From Chloroflexota bacterium (lineage in GTDB: Bacteria; Chloroflexota; Dehalococcoidia; SM23-28-2; RBG-16-64-32): a stretch of DNA of 64,000 nucleotides. A model generated the notes under the pieces. That model had not been told where the DNA came from, ran no database searches, and worked only from the letters and a program-made list of their open reading frames with translations. A program made the position numbers and the translations under genes. Every line of letters begins with the position of its first letter. Positions within the stretch are counted from its first letter, which is position 1. The stretch is from the NCBI GenBank assembly GCA_029262695.1, contig JAJCYV010000041.1:1-64000 (forward strand), written 5' to 3'. Shown here one piece after another: positions 33,882 to 42,610 of the stretch.

Positions 33882-34799
33882 ATGAAGATATCAACATTTT
33901 ACGGCGGCTCGCCGGACGTCGAGAGCCACGTCCAGGCGGCCGTCGATGCGGAAACCGACGGATTTGACACCATCTGGTACGGCCAAGTCTTCGGCGCCGA
34001 AGTGCTGACAGTGATCGCGCTGGCCGGCCAGAGGACGAGCCGCATCCAGTTCGGCACGTCCGTCGTCCCGACGTACGTCCGCCACCCTACGATCATGGCG
34101 CAGCAGGCGCTCACAGTGCAGGCAGCCACGGGCGGCCGCTTCACCCTCGGGCTCGGCCTCTCGCACGCGCCCGTCGTCCAGGGTATGTGGGGACTTTCCT
34201 ACGAGCGGCCGGCCGTGCACATGCGTGAGTACCTCAACGTCCTCCAACCGCTCCTGACAGACGGAATGGTCTCCTTTAGCGGCGAGATGTTCCGCGTGAA
34301 CGCTCAAGCCTCAGTTCCCACGCCGGAGCCGCCGCAGGTCATGATCGCGGCGCTGGCGCCGGTGATGCTCAAGATGGCCGGCGAGCGCACCGGCGGCACG
34401 ATCACCTGGATGGTCGGGCCGAAGACGCTCGAGAGCCACATCCTGCCGCGCCTGACGAAAGCTGCCGCAGGCGCCGGACGCCCTCAGCCGCGCGTCGCCT
34501 CCTCCCTGCCGGTCGCGGTCACCGACGACCCGGACACGGCCCGCCAGCGCGCCGCCAACCTGTTTGCGGTCTACGGCGCGCTGCCGAACTACAGACGAAT
34601 GCTGGACATCGAAGGCGTTGACGGCCCGAAGGACCTGGCGATCGTCGGCAACGAAGCGCAGGTGGAACAGCAGATCCGCGACGTCGCGTCCGCAGGCGCA
34701 ACCGAGTTCGTCGCCAACGGCTTCCCCACGGACGACGACGCGAAGGCATCGCTGGCGCGCACCAACGCCCTGCTCAAGAGCCTCATCGGCAAGGTCTAG
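33882..34799 (+). CDS. LLM-class F420-dependent oxidoreductase
   Basis: 305 residues of luciferase-like TIM-barrel type: MKISTFYGGSPDVESHVQAA, TIWYGQVFGAEVLTVIALAG, RIQFGTSVVPTYVRHP, and GGRFTLGLGLSHAPVV, typical of F420-dependent enzymes in actinobacteria and Chloroflexota. The cofactor is inferred from family; FMN is the alternative, and a flavin reductase follows directly. GAGGAGG precedes the ATG. Substrate unknown. Confidence 0.9.
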   Translation: MKISTFYGGSPDVESHVQAAVDAETDGFDTIWYGQVFGAEVLTVIALAGQRTSRIQFGTSVVPTYVRHPTIMAQQALTVQAATGGRFTLGLGLSHAPVVQGMWGLSYERPAVHMREYLNVLQPLLTDGMVSFSGEMFRVNAQASVPTPEPPQVMIAALAPVMLKMAGERTGGTITWMVGPKTLESHILPRLTKAAAGAGRPQPRVASSLPVAVTDDPDTARQRAANLFAVYGALPNYRRMLDIEGVDGPKDLAIVGNEAQVEQQIRDVASAGATEFVANGFPTDDDAKASLARTNALLKSLIGKV

Positions 34800-34876
34800 C
34801 GCAGGCCGGCGCCGCCGTCGACCGAGAGGTTGACGAGGTCAACGCGGGATACGAGACTGCACGTTAAACTTACCGG

Positions 34877-35374
34877 ATGAACGAGGCACTTGACCCCGCT
34901 GACTTCCGCGAGGCGATGGCCCGCTTTGCCAGCGGCGTCACCGTCGTGACGACGTTTGACAGCAACGGCGGCGCTGTCGGATTCACCGCCAGCGCCTTCA
35001 GCTCGCTGTCGCTGGACCCGCCGCTGCTGCTCGTCTGCCTGCAGAAGGACGCCGACTGCTACACCGCGTTCATGGAGGCGGAGCAGTTCGGCGTCAGCAT
35101 CTTGGCCGAGGGCCAGTCGCCAATCGCGATACGCTTCGCGACGAAGGCGATCGACAAATGGGAGGGCACGCCCTCTGAACGGGGAAGCGTCACCGGAATC
35201 CCGGTGATCGAAGACGCCGCCGCACGCCTGGAGTGCCGCATCCGCTCACGGTCGGACGGCGGCGACCACACGATCCTCGTCGGCGAAGTGCTGACCGCGA
35301 ACGCGAACGGCAACGAGCCGCTGCTTCATTTCAACCGCTCCTACGGGCGCTTCGTGGAAGACAGCGGCTCCTGA
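34877..35374 (+). CDS. Flavin reductase-domain protein
   Basis: 165 residues: FREAMARFASGVTVVTT, GFTASAFSSLSLDPPLLLVCL, FGVSILAEGQ, and DHTILVGEVL form the flavin_reduct split-barrel. It supplies reduced FMN/FAD to a partner oxygenase, or reduces F420/flavin itself. It lies 77 bases after the LLM gene in the same direction, which suggests a two-component system. The ribosome site is weak. Confidence 0.92.
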   Translation: MNEALDPADFREAMARFASGVTVVTTFDSNGGAVGFTASAFSSLSLDPPLLLVCLQKDADCYTAFMEAEQFGVSILAEGQSPIAIRFATKAIDKWEGTPSERGSVTGIPVIEDAAARLECRIRSRSDGGDHTILVGEVLTANANGNEPLLHFNRSYGRFVEDSGS

Positions 35375-35450
35375 TCAAGCTGGTCTACCGTTTCCCGCGC
35401 TCCGTCGCCTGCACTTGACCGCAGGCGGCGCCAGGTACGAGGCTATCTGC

Positions 35451-35545
35451 GGGAGTGGATAGGCCCCGGTGGGTCTCCCGGTCTTCAAAACCGGTGTGTC
35501 CGTCTTTGGCGGACAGGTGGGTTCGACTCCCATGCACTCCCGCCA
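35451..35545 (+). tRNA. selC: tRNA-Sec (anticodon TCA), CCA encoded
   Basis: 95 bases with the features of selenocysteine tRNA: long acceptor stem (GGGAGTG/CACTCCC), anticodon stem CCGGT...ACCGG with loop CTTCAAA (anticodon TCA), a long variable arm (TGTCCG...CGGACA), T-loop GGTTCGACT, discriminator G, and encoded CCA. This implies that the cell reads UGA as selenocysteine, although selA, selB, selD and selenoprotein genes are not in this window. Confidence 0.96.
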
Positions 35546-35639
35546 CTCGTTCCCGCCCGTGTGCGCCGATCACCTGCGCCCCACCTGTGGGTGCTTCGCC
35601 AACCTCGCGAATACTCCAATTCTGGCGCCTTGCCTGCGA

Positions 35640-36404
35640 CTACTCAGTACGAGTGCGCAATGCGAGGGCGCAGAGGCCCCATGTGAAGGCGGCGAAGCCG
35701 GCCATCGCTGCGAGGGCGCCAAGCAAGGAGCCGGCACTCCAGCCGTTGAGTACGAGGTCGCGCATACCCTGGAGGATGTAGGTGATCGGGTTAAGCTCGC
35801 TGGCGAACTCGAGCCAGCCGCTGAAGATCTCGGCGGGAGCCAGGGCCGGAGAGAGAAAGAGGAGGGGAAAGAAGATTAGGAAGCCGACCTTGTCTGCCTG
35901 CGCGCTGCCGGTCTTGAGGGCGATGGCGAGGGCGAGGCCGGAGTAGGAGAGGCCGAAGAGACCGGCGAGCAGGACCAGCGTGGCGAAGCCGGCGGCGCCC
36001 GTTGCCATGCCGGAGCCGGCGATGATTCCGACTGTGATGATGGCGACGGCGAGGAGCATGCCGCGGACGGCGTCTGCCAGGAGGCGGTAGAAGAGCAGGG
36101 CGACACGGGACGACGGTGTCAGGAGGAGCTTGTCGAAGTAGCCGCTCTGGATGTCCTGGACCATGCCGGCGCCGGAGCTGCCGCCGGCACCGGCGGCGGC
36201 CTGGAGTATGACCGCGGGCAGGAGAAAGCCGGCGTAGTTCTCGACCCCGAAGGCGACTTCGGCGACGTTGCCGAAGGAGCTGGCGGCGATGGTGAAGACA
36301 AACATGGGGATGAAGAGGCTCCCAAGCTCGATTGCGGGCTGGCGAAACGACTCCCGAAGCGCTCGCACGGTCAACCATTGGGAGTCTTGCAGTACGCGGA
36401 TCAT
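35640..36404 (-). CDS. ABC-2 type transporter permease
   Basis: 254 residues with about six hydrophobic helices (e.g. LGSLFIPMFVFTIAASSF, DAVRGMLLAVAIITVGIIAG, TLVLLAGLFGLSYSGLALAI, VGFLIFFPLLFLSPALAPAE, LLGALAAMAGFAAFTWGLCAL). The signature near GMVQDIQSGYFDKLLLTPSSR and the ending NPITYILQGMRDLVLNGW are those of DrrB-type daunorubicin/polysaccharide exporter permeases. The ATPase partner normally next to it is absent here. Likely an exporter of a lipophilic compound. Confidence 0.88.
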   Translation of the reverse strand: MIRVLQDSQWLTVRALRESFRQPAIELGSLFIPMFVFTIAASSFGNVAEVAFGVENYAGFLLPAVILQAAAGAGGSSGAGMVQDIQSGYFDKLLLTPSSRVALLFYRLLADAVRGMLLAVAIITVGIIAGSGMATGAAGFATLVLLAGLFGLSYSGLALAIALKTGSAQADKVGFLIFFPLLFLSPALAPAEIFSGWLEFASELNPITYILQGMRDLVLNGWSAGSLLGALAAMAGFAAFTWGLCALALRTRTE

Positions 36405-36538
36405 GGCGGCCCTCCAGATCGTCGTGCAATGGGGTTGCGGGCCGCTATTGTACGCCGTGCGGGAGGTGCGTCAAGCCTGCCTCAGCGGATACAAGATCTA
36501 CTTAATTCCAAGCCGCAGGCTACTTACTGAAAGCCGCG

Positions 36539-37567
36539 CTAGTCTGCATCTTCGCGAGAGTCAGGTAACTCCGGCAGGCCCTTCTCCATGGGGAGTGCTA
36601 TCACGTTTGCCAGCCTGTCTACCTGCTTGTCGATTTCATCGTATCTTCCCTTTGCATGGGAGATGTGACTACCAAGCACCTGGAAGTCACTTCGGAAACG
36701 GTCGAATTCGCGACCCAGCTGGTCCAGGTGATCGACGATCCGTCTCGCGTTCTCCTCTACTTGCAGCCCCTTCAGACCCAACACGATCGATTTAAGGTAC
36801 CCATAGAAGCTATTGGGCGACACCGGAATGACCCGCCTTTCGAGCGCATACGATGACAGACTCTCCTGGTCGATCAGGAGGTCGTTCTTGACGATGCACT
36901 CGTAGTAGACGTTCTCAGCAGGGACATACATTAGAGCGAAGTCGAAAGTCCCCTCATCCGGAAGGATGTACTTCCGGGAGATACTATCTATGTGGCCTTT
37001 CACGTCACGAACGAACGTCCGCAGCGCAGCTCGCTTGTTCTCATCCGTCTCTCCCTCCATGTAGCGGACGAAGTTGTCAAGAGGGAATTTGGAATCAATC
37101 GGCACAAGGCCGTCTCCCAGCCTAACGATGGCGTCGACCGTCGTGCCACTCTTGAACCTGTACTGCGTCTCAAAGTTGTCACCGGGAAGGATTTGAGCTA
37201 GCAGCCTTTCCAGCATTAACTCCCCAAGCCCGCCGCGTAGCTGGGGTGGACGCAGAATATCCTGGAGTTCCGAGATGTTCTTTCCCATGTCCAGCATCTG
37301 TCGGGTTGACTCAGAGAGCCGACCTAGTTGCGTACCAATGCTCGTAAGCGTGCTGGCGGTAGTTGCAAGGGATCCTCCGATTCCTTGCTCGACCGAACTC
37401 AGCCGTTGATTGACATTGCCAAGCTGCGCCTCTACCGACTGCTGGAGAGTCTGCAAGCGACTATCGAGCCCACGCTCCGCCGCTCCACCAGCACCCCGCT
37501 GGAATAGCAATAGGGCCAGGGCAACAAGCATCCCAGCAAGAAGTGACAAGAGAATGGCGATTTCCAT
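36539..37567 (-). CDS. rmuC: RmuC family protein
   Basis: 342 residues. N-terminal membrane helix (IAILLSLLAGMLVALALLLF), a coiled-coil stretch (LDSRLQTLQQSVEAQLGNVNQRL), then the RmuC nuclease-like core (LRGGLGELMLERLLAQILPG, VDAIVRLGDGLVPIDSKFPLDNF, and VIPVSPNSFYGYLKSIVLGL). RmuC limits DNA rearrangements at inverted repeats. The gene looks less GC-rich than its neighbours, so it may have been acquired separately. Confidence 0.93.
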   Translation of the reverse strand: MEIAILLSLLAGMLVALALLLFQRGAGGAAERGLDSRLQTLQQSVEAQLGNVNQRLSSVEQGIGGSLATTASTLTSIGTQLGRLSESTRQMLDMGKNISELQDILRPPQLRGGLGELMLERLLAQILPGDNFETQYRFKSGTTVDAIVRLGDGLVPIDSKFPLDNFVRYMEGETDENKRAALRTFVRDVKGHIDSISRKYILPDEGTFDFALMYVPAENVYYECIVKNDLLIDQESLSSYALERRVIPVSPNSFYGYLKSIVLGLKGLQVEENARRIVDHLDQLGREFDRFRSDFQVLGSHISHAKGRYDEIDKQVDRLANVIALPMEKGLPELPDSREDAD

Positions 37568-37832
37568 ACGAGACTCTCAGTTCTCCGGCGACATCAAAGT
37601 GCAATCGCCGTCAGACATCAGACAACAGTCGGGATAGCTGCGTTGACGCTTTGCGTGCCCCCACGCACGCTACTATATGCCATGTTCATGCGCCGGCGGC
37701 ATTGGCCTCCAGGCCCCGAGCACTGCCTCCACAAGCTAGCCGAAACCGGGCTTTCCCACTCGTCGCTGTAACATCCTCCGCCGGGGCCCGTCATTTCATA
37801 ACAGACGCGGCAAAACCGTACTGAAGGGTGTT

Positions 37833-38594
37833 ATGAATCAGTCCGTTACGACCACAGCTGAATCCGTCGCCACCAAATCGGCATCCGTGCTGGGAGACCC
37901 GAACGTGTGGTCCGGCCAGCTCAATGATGCTCTGGAGTCACTCGGCTTCTCGGTCGAGCCTTGTCCCGAGCTGACCGACCTGTTCGAGTCAGCCAAGGCT
38001 TCCGGTCCCGGCCTCGTGATCATTGCGCAGGAAGAGCCGGACGTCGCCGTCCGCGCCTCGCGCGCCACGCGAGAGCTACAGAAGGCGCCGATTATGGTCG
38101 TCATGCCGCGTGAGAGCGACCTCATCACCTCGCTCGACGCCGGCGCCGACGACGCCGTGATCTCGCGCGTCGACCCTGCCATCTTCGCGGCCCGCGTGCG
38201 AGCGCTCCTGCGACGCGTGCAGCCCGGCCACCCAACAGCCAACCGCACCATCGTCCGCGACCTGGTGATCGACTTCGAGACGTATGAGGTGACCGTGGCC
38301 GGCGAGCCCGTGCAGCTGACACCGACGGAGTTCCGGCTCCTCGCCGTGCTCGCTCAGCAGACCGGTCGTGTCGTCGACCCGCGTGCGTTGCTCTCCGCAG
38401 TGCACCAGCACGACTACAGCGAGCGAGACGCACAGAACCTGGTGAAGGTCCACATCGCGAACCTGCGCCGTAAGCTGAAGGACTCCAACGACGCCAGCCC
38501 GTACATTGTCTGCGTACGTGGCTTCGGATACATGCTGGAGCGCAGAGGCCGCATCCGCGAAAACGACCCGCTGCTGCCGCTGATCGAAGACTAG
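37833..38594 (+). CDS. OmpR/PhoB-type response regulator with a pseudo-receiver domain
   Basis: 253 residues. The first 125 have receiver-like topology but the phospho-acceptor position reads LVIIAQEEP (Ala65 where Asp is expected), and the usual Lys in D.Y.TKP is replaced by Ser111 in DDAVISR. A C-terminal winged-helix domain is intact: VTVAGEPVQLTPTEFRLLAVL, QNLVKVHIANLRRKLKD, and VRGFGYMLE. It is therefore probably controlled by ligand, dimer contact or abundance rather than phosphorylation. No histidine kinase beside it. Strong candidate for a constitutive or ligand-driven regulator. Confidence 0.88.
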   Translation: MNQSVTTTAESVATKSASVLGDPNVWSGQLNDALESLGFSVEPCPELTDLFESAKASGPGLVIIAQEEPDVAVRASRATRELQKAPIMVVMPRESDLITSLDAGADDAVISRVDPAIFAARVRALLRRVQPGHPTANRTIVRDLVIDFETYEVTVAGEPVQLTPTEFRLLAVLAQQTGRVVDPRALLSAVHQHDYSERDAQNLVKVHIANLRRKLKDSNDASPYIVCVRGFGYMLERRGRIRENDPLLPLIED

Positions 38595-38704
38595 CGCCTT
38601 CACGCAACCTCAACCACTCCTGCACCGCGCCTTATCCATAACGTGCCCCGGCGCGCGCCGCCTCTGATAGGTTGGTCTAAGCAGCCAAACCGGAGGTACT
38701 GGAA

Positions 38705-39148
38705 ATGGGACGAATCACAGCAATCAACAGCGGCTCCGCTGCGGTCTCCGTCGCTCACAGACGGCGGTTCGCGCGCTACTTCCCTGGCCTCTTCGCCTAT
38801 GTGCGGACGATGTCCGATGACTATTCGAGCGGCGTCGACAAGGTTGTCTCCGCGTTTGAGGCAGCGCTGAGCGAGCCTCACGCCAACGAGGACTCCTTCG
38901 TCCTCTCGCTGTTCGCCAACGCCCGCGAGCTTTGCGGCGTCGGCAGGAGCGCGCACGATACGAGCGAGCGCGAGGTGCTTTCGCTGACTTTCGATGCTCA
39001 GCTCACGCGCGAGCAGGTTGCCGGTCTGCTGGAGCTGCCTGTGGACACGGTGATTTCGACCCTCCTGCGCGGCCTGAGCAGGCTGCAGAACGTCCGCGCG
39101 GCGACGGAAGCCGCGGGCGATACGGCGCTCCAGGGCTTCGCGGCCTGA
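38705..39148 (+). CDS. Sigma-factor-like protein (region 4-type helix-turn-helix)
   Basis: 147 residues with a CCGGAGG site before the ATG. The N-terminal half (RRFARYFPGLFAYVRTMSDD) recalls sigma region 2, and the C-terminal half (SEREVLSLTFDAQLTREQVAGLL, then LPVDTVISTLLRGLSRLQ) recalls region 4. It is short for an ECF factor. Could be an ECF-like sigma factor or an unrelated HTH protein; located between the pseudo-receiver regulator and phoU. Confidence 0.6.
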   Translation: MGRITAINSGSAAVSVAHRRRFARYFPGLFAYVRTMSDDYSSGVDKVVSAFEAALSEPHANEDSFVLSLFANARELCGVGRSAHDTSEREVLSLTFDAQLTREQVAGLLELPVDTVISTLLRGLSRLQNVRAATEAAGDTALQGFAA

Positions 39149-39161
39149 GCGCGGCGACTCG

Positions 39162-39827
39162 CTAGTATTTGGAGACGTTCAGATCGTGGATCTTGCCCTC
39201 AACCAGGTAGACCACGCGCTCGCAGATGTTCGTCACCCGGTCGGCGATGCGTTCGAGGTTGTGGGCGACCCAGATCAGGTACGTCGCGCGCTGAATCGTG
39301 CCCCGCTCTTCGATCATGAATATCAGTAGCTCCCGGTAGAGCTGCTCGTACAGTTCATCGACCTCGTCATCGCGGTCGATGATGCGGCGGGCCAGCGCCG
39401 TGTCGCGGTTCTTGTAAGCCTCCAGCGCCCCCTCCATCATCTCGCTGGCGATCTCCGCCATGCGCGGGAGGTCAATGTAAGGCTTGAGGGGTGCTTCGTC
39501 CGCCAGCATGAGGACGATCCGGGCGATGCCCTCAGCGTGATCGCCCATACGCTCGAGGTCAACCGTTATGTGCAGCACAGCGATGATCGCGCGCAGGTCA
39601 CTGGCCAGCGGCGCCTGCAGTGAGATCAGCTCGATGCACTTCTCTTCGGTCTCGTAGCGCTTGTCGTTGATCTCGACGTCGTTGGCGATTACGCGGCGGG
39701 CCTGCTCCACGTTCCGCGTCTTCAGCGCTTCGACGCCCTGCTGGATCGCTTCCTGCACCATGCCGGCCATCACCAGCATGTCTTCCTGCACTTCGGCGAG
39801 CTTCTTCTCGAAGACGGAGCGAGTCAT
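39162..39827 (-). CDS. phoU: Phosphate uptake regulator PhoU
   Basis: 221 residues, two three-helix PhoU repeats: LVMAGMVQEAIQQGVEAL and EMMEGALEAYKNRDTALARRI, with metal-binding-like ERMGDHAEGIARIV and LERIADRVTNICERVVYLVEG. Negative regulator of phosphate signalling that links PstB to the PhoR kinase. Last gene of the pstS-C-A-B-phoU operon, three bases after pstB. Confidence 0.97.
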   Translation of the reverse strand: MTRSVFEKKLAEVQEDMLVMAGMVQEAIQQGVEALKTRNVEQARRVIANDVEINDKRYETEEKCIELISLQAPLASDLRAIIAVLHITVDLERMGDHAEGIARIVLMLADEAPLKPYIDLPRMAEIASEMMEGALEAYKNRDTALARRIIDRDDEVDELYEQLYRELLIFMIEERGTIQRATYLIWVAHNLERIADRVTNICERVVYLVEGKIHDLNVSKY

Positions 39828-39830
39828 CGG

Positions 39831-40730
39831 CTAGCCAAACCTTCCCGTGATGTAGTCTTCCGTTCGCTGTTCACGGGGCTGGGTGAACACCTCGTTCGTC
39901 GGGCCGTATTCGATCAGTGTGCCGTTGAGCCCGTGCTCCTGCGCCAGCAAGAAGGCCGTGTAGTCGGACACACGAGCCGCCTGCTGCATGTTGTGGGTGA
40001 CGATGATGATTGTGTACTCCTTGACCAGCTCGCGGATCAGGTCCTCGATCTTGAGCGTGGCGATCGGGTCCAGCGCGGAGCACGGCTCGTCCATCAGGAT
40101 GACGTCCGGCTGCACGGCCAGCGCCCGCGCGATGCAGAGGCGCTGCTGCTGCCCGCCGGAGAGTTCCAGTCCGGACTTCTTGAGGTCGTTCTTCACCTCG
40201 TCCCAGAGCGCCGCCTGCTTCAGCGCGCGCTCGACGATTTCGCCGCTGCTGCCCTCGATGCCGTTGACCTTCGCTCCGAAGACGACGTTGTCCTGGATCG
40301 ACTTGGGGAACGGGTTCGGCTTCTGGAACACCATGCCGATGCGCCGCCGCACCTCGACCGGGTCGACGCTCCTGGCGTAGATGTCGGCGCCGTGATACTC
40401 GACCGTGCCCTCGACGCGCGCCGACGGTATCAGGTCGTTCATGCGGTTGAGGCAGCGCAACAGCGAACTCTTGCCGCAGCCCGACGGGCCGATCAGCGCC
40501 GTCACGCGGTTGACCGGGATGTTCAGGCTGATATCGGAGATCGCGTGCTTGTTGCCGTACCAGATGCCGACGTCCTGCAGCCGGAAAACGGTGTCCTCCG
40601 GCGGCTGACGGATGGGGTCTGCCCGTTGAACGCTTTCGGCCGCGGTAGCATCAGGCGTCAAGTTACTCCTTGGGCTCTCCGGTCTCGGTATGCTCACTCC
40701 CTGCCGGAGCTCCGCTATCAATTCTCGCAT
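39831..40730 (-). CDS. pstB: Phosphate ABC transporter ATP-binding protein PstB
   Basis: 299 residues, with Walker [21 protein letters not shown], signature [15 protein letters not shown], Walker [14 protein letters not shown], and a switch His in [13 protein letters not shown]. About 40 extra residues precede the usual start ([12 protein letters not shown]). Energises phosphate uptake through PstCA. Belongs to the pst operon. Confidence 0.97.
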   Translation of the reverse strand: MRELIAELRQGVSIPRPESPRSNLTPDATAAESVQRADPIRQPPEDTVFRLQDVGIWYGNKHAISDISLNIPVNRVTALIGPSGCGKSSLLRCLNRMNDLIPSARVEGTVEYHGADIYARSVDPVEVRRRIGMVFQKPNPFPKSIQDNVVFGAKVNGIEGSSGEIVERALKQAALWDEVKNDLKKSGLELSGGQQQRLCIARALAVQPDVILMDEPCSALDPIATLKIEDLIRELVKEYTIIIVTHNMQQAARVSDYTAFLLAQEHGLNGTLIEYGPTNEVFTQPREQRTEDYITGRFG

Positions 40731-40751
40731 TGTCGGCCTTGCCTTTCCACC

Positions 40752-41672
40752 TTAATTGCGCCGGAAGCGCTCCCGGATAAGCGCCGCCAGCAGGTTGAGC
40801 GCCATCACGCCCGTCATCAGGACGATGATCCCTGCCGACGCGTTCGCCTGGAACTCGCGCCGCGAATCAAGCGTCCATGCGTAGATCTGGATCGGGATGA
40901 CCGTGAAGGATTCGTTCAGGCCGGCCCAGAATCCGCCCGGGTCCGCGAAGTCGGCCAGGTTGGGGCCGGGATCGAAGTGGATGAACGCAGCGCCGCCGAT
41001 CATGATCAGCGCGGCGGTCTCACCGACGGCGCGCGAGATCGCCAGGATCGTGCCGGTCATGATCCCCGGTATCGCGTTGGGCAGCACGTTGTGGCGCACG
41101 GCCTGCCAGCGCGTGGCGCCCAGCGCCAGCGCCCCGTCTCTCAGGCTGGGCGGCACCTGCCGGATCGCCTCCTGCGACGCGATCACCGTCATCGGGATGA
41201 TCATCAGCGCCAGCGTGAAGCCGCCTGCGAGCAGGCTGCGGTCCATGCCGTAGAAGCGCACGAAGATCGTGAGGCCGAGTATGCCGTAGATGATGCTGGG
41301 CACACCCGCCAGGTTCGCCAGGTTGATCTTGACGATCGTCAGCAGACGGTTCCGCGGCGCAAACTCCTCGATCCAGATCGCCGTTCCGATGGCGATCGGG
41401 ATGGAGGAGAAGACCGTGATCAGCATCAGCCAGAGCGTGCCGTACATCGCCGGCCGCAGGCCGGCCTTCTCGGCAAAGCGCGACGGGTAGTTCGTCAGGA
41501 AATCGAGGCTCAGACGAGAGGCCCCGGAATCGATCGTGTCGTAAGCCAGGAAGCCGAGGATGCTAACGCCGAGGACTGTCGCCCCCAGGAACAAGTACCG
41601 CGAGACCCGCGACACGAGCTGACGGCGCGCGACGGCGCCCCCCGCCCGCAGACGGAGCTGCTCGCTGGCCAC
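40752..41672 (-). CDS. pstA: Phosphate ABC transporter permease PstA
   Basis: 306 residues, GTG start sharing a base with the pstC stop. Six helices and the binding-protein-dependent permease loop: ALALGATRWQAVRHNVLPNA. Typical GTAIWIEEFAPRNR and GVPSIIYGILGLTIF match PstA. Inner-membrane half of the phosphate channel. Confidence 0.97.
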   Translation of the reverse strand: MASEQLRLRAGGAVARRQLVSRVSRYLFLGATVLGVSILGFLAYDTIDSGASRLSLDFLTNYPSRFAEKAGLRPAMYGTLWLMLITVFSSIPIAIGTAIWIEEFAPRNRLLTIVKINLANLAGVPSIIYGILGLTIFVRFYGMDRSLLAGGFTLALMIIPMTVIASQEAIRQVPPSLRDGALALGATRWQAVRHNVLPNAIPGIMTGTILAISRAVGETAALIMIGGAAFIHFDPGPNLADFADPGGFWAGLNESFTVIPIQIYAWTLDSRREFQANASAGIIVLMTGVMALNLLAALIRERFRRN

Positions 41673-42610
41673 TATTCGTACTCCTCGCGGTAGCGGCGGA
41701 CGAAGAAGTAGGCGGCGACGTTGAACGCCAGCGTGATCAGGAAGAGCATCATGCCGACGGCGAAGAGCGCCTGATAGTCCACGGTGCCGCGCGCCGCGTC
41801 GCCGAGGCCCACCTGTAACATGAAGCCGGTCATCGTCTGGACGCCCTCGAACGGATTGACCGTGAGCTGCGGTGTCGAGCCGGCGGCGATCGCCACGATC
41901 ATCGTCTCGCCGACAACGCGTGCGATCGCGAGCAAGATCGCGGCGATGATGCCGGAGAGCGCCGCCGGGAAGACGACGCGAATCGCCACCTCAAGCCGCG
42001 TCGCGCCCAGGCCGTAGGCCGCCTCCCGCAGGTCGCGCGGGACGTTCGCCATCGCGTCTTCGGAGATCGAAGCGATCGTCGGCAGGATCATCACGGCGAG
42101 CATGATGCTGGCCGAAAGGGCGTTGAAGACGTTGACCTGGTCCGCGCCGAACGTGGGCCGCAGCAGGTCCTGTGTGACGAAGGTGAGCGCGAAGTACGCG
42201 TAGACGACCGTCGGTACGCCGGCGAGCGCTTCAAGTATCGGCTTCAGCACCTTGCGCGTGTTCGGGTGGGCGTACTCGCTAAGGTAGACGGCCGTCGCCA
42301 GGCCGATTGGCACGGCGAGGAGGAGCGCCCAGAACGTAACCATCAGCGTCCCGGCCACCAGCTCCCAGATGCCGAACGAGACCGGCTCAAACAGCGGCTG
42401 CCACTCCGTCTCCAGGAAGAAGTCCCGGAACGATACTTCCTCGAAGAAGGTGGCGGACTCCCGAACGAGCACGCCGACGATGAGGAGCGTGGTGACGAGC
42501 GAGACGGCTGCACAGAGGGTGAGCACGAAGAGGATGACGGACTCTCTAGGCTTGCCGAACTGACGCTTCTTCAGCGCCTCATTCATGTTGCCGGGGTCCG
42601 CAACGGTCAT
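41672..42610 (-). CDS. pstC: Phosphate ABC transporter permease PstC
   Basis: 312 residues. GTLMVTFWALLLAVPIGLA, YLSEYAHPNTRKVLKPILE, AGVPTVVYAYFAL, and EAAYGLGATRLEVAIRVVFP, the conserved loop, identify PstC. Start overlaps the pstS stop by four bases (ATGA), so translation is coupled. Confidence 0.97.
   Translation of the reverse strand: MTVADPGNMNEALKKRQFGKPRESVILFVLTLCAAVSLVTTLLIVGVLVRESATFFEEVSFRDFFLETEWQPLFEPVSFGIWELVAGTLMVTFWALLLAVPIGLATAVYLSEYAHPNTRKVLKPILEALAGVPTVVYAYFALTFVTQDLLRPTFGADQVNVFNALSASIMLAVMILPTIASISEDAMANVPRDLREAAYGLGATRLEVAIRVVFPAALSGIIAAILLAIARVVGETMIVAIAAGSTPQLTVNPFEGVQTMTGFMLQVGLGDAARGTVDYQALFAVGMMLFLITLAFNVAAYFFVRRYREEYE

Noticed and set aside
39933-41693. Long open frame (586 codons) on the plus strand through pstB and pstA
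   Set aside because: It is antisense to two clear transporter genes; its Asp/Arg/His-rich composition is typical of GC-rich shadow frames.
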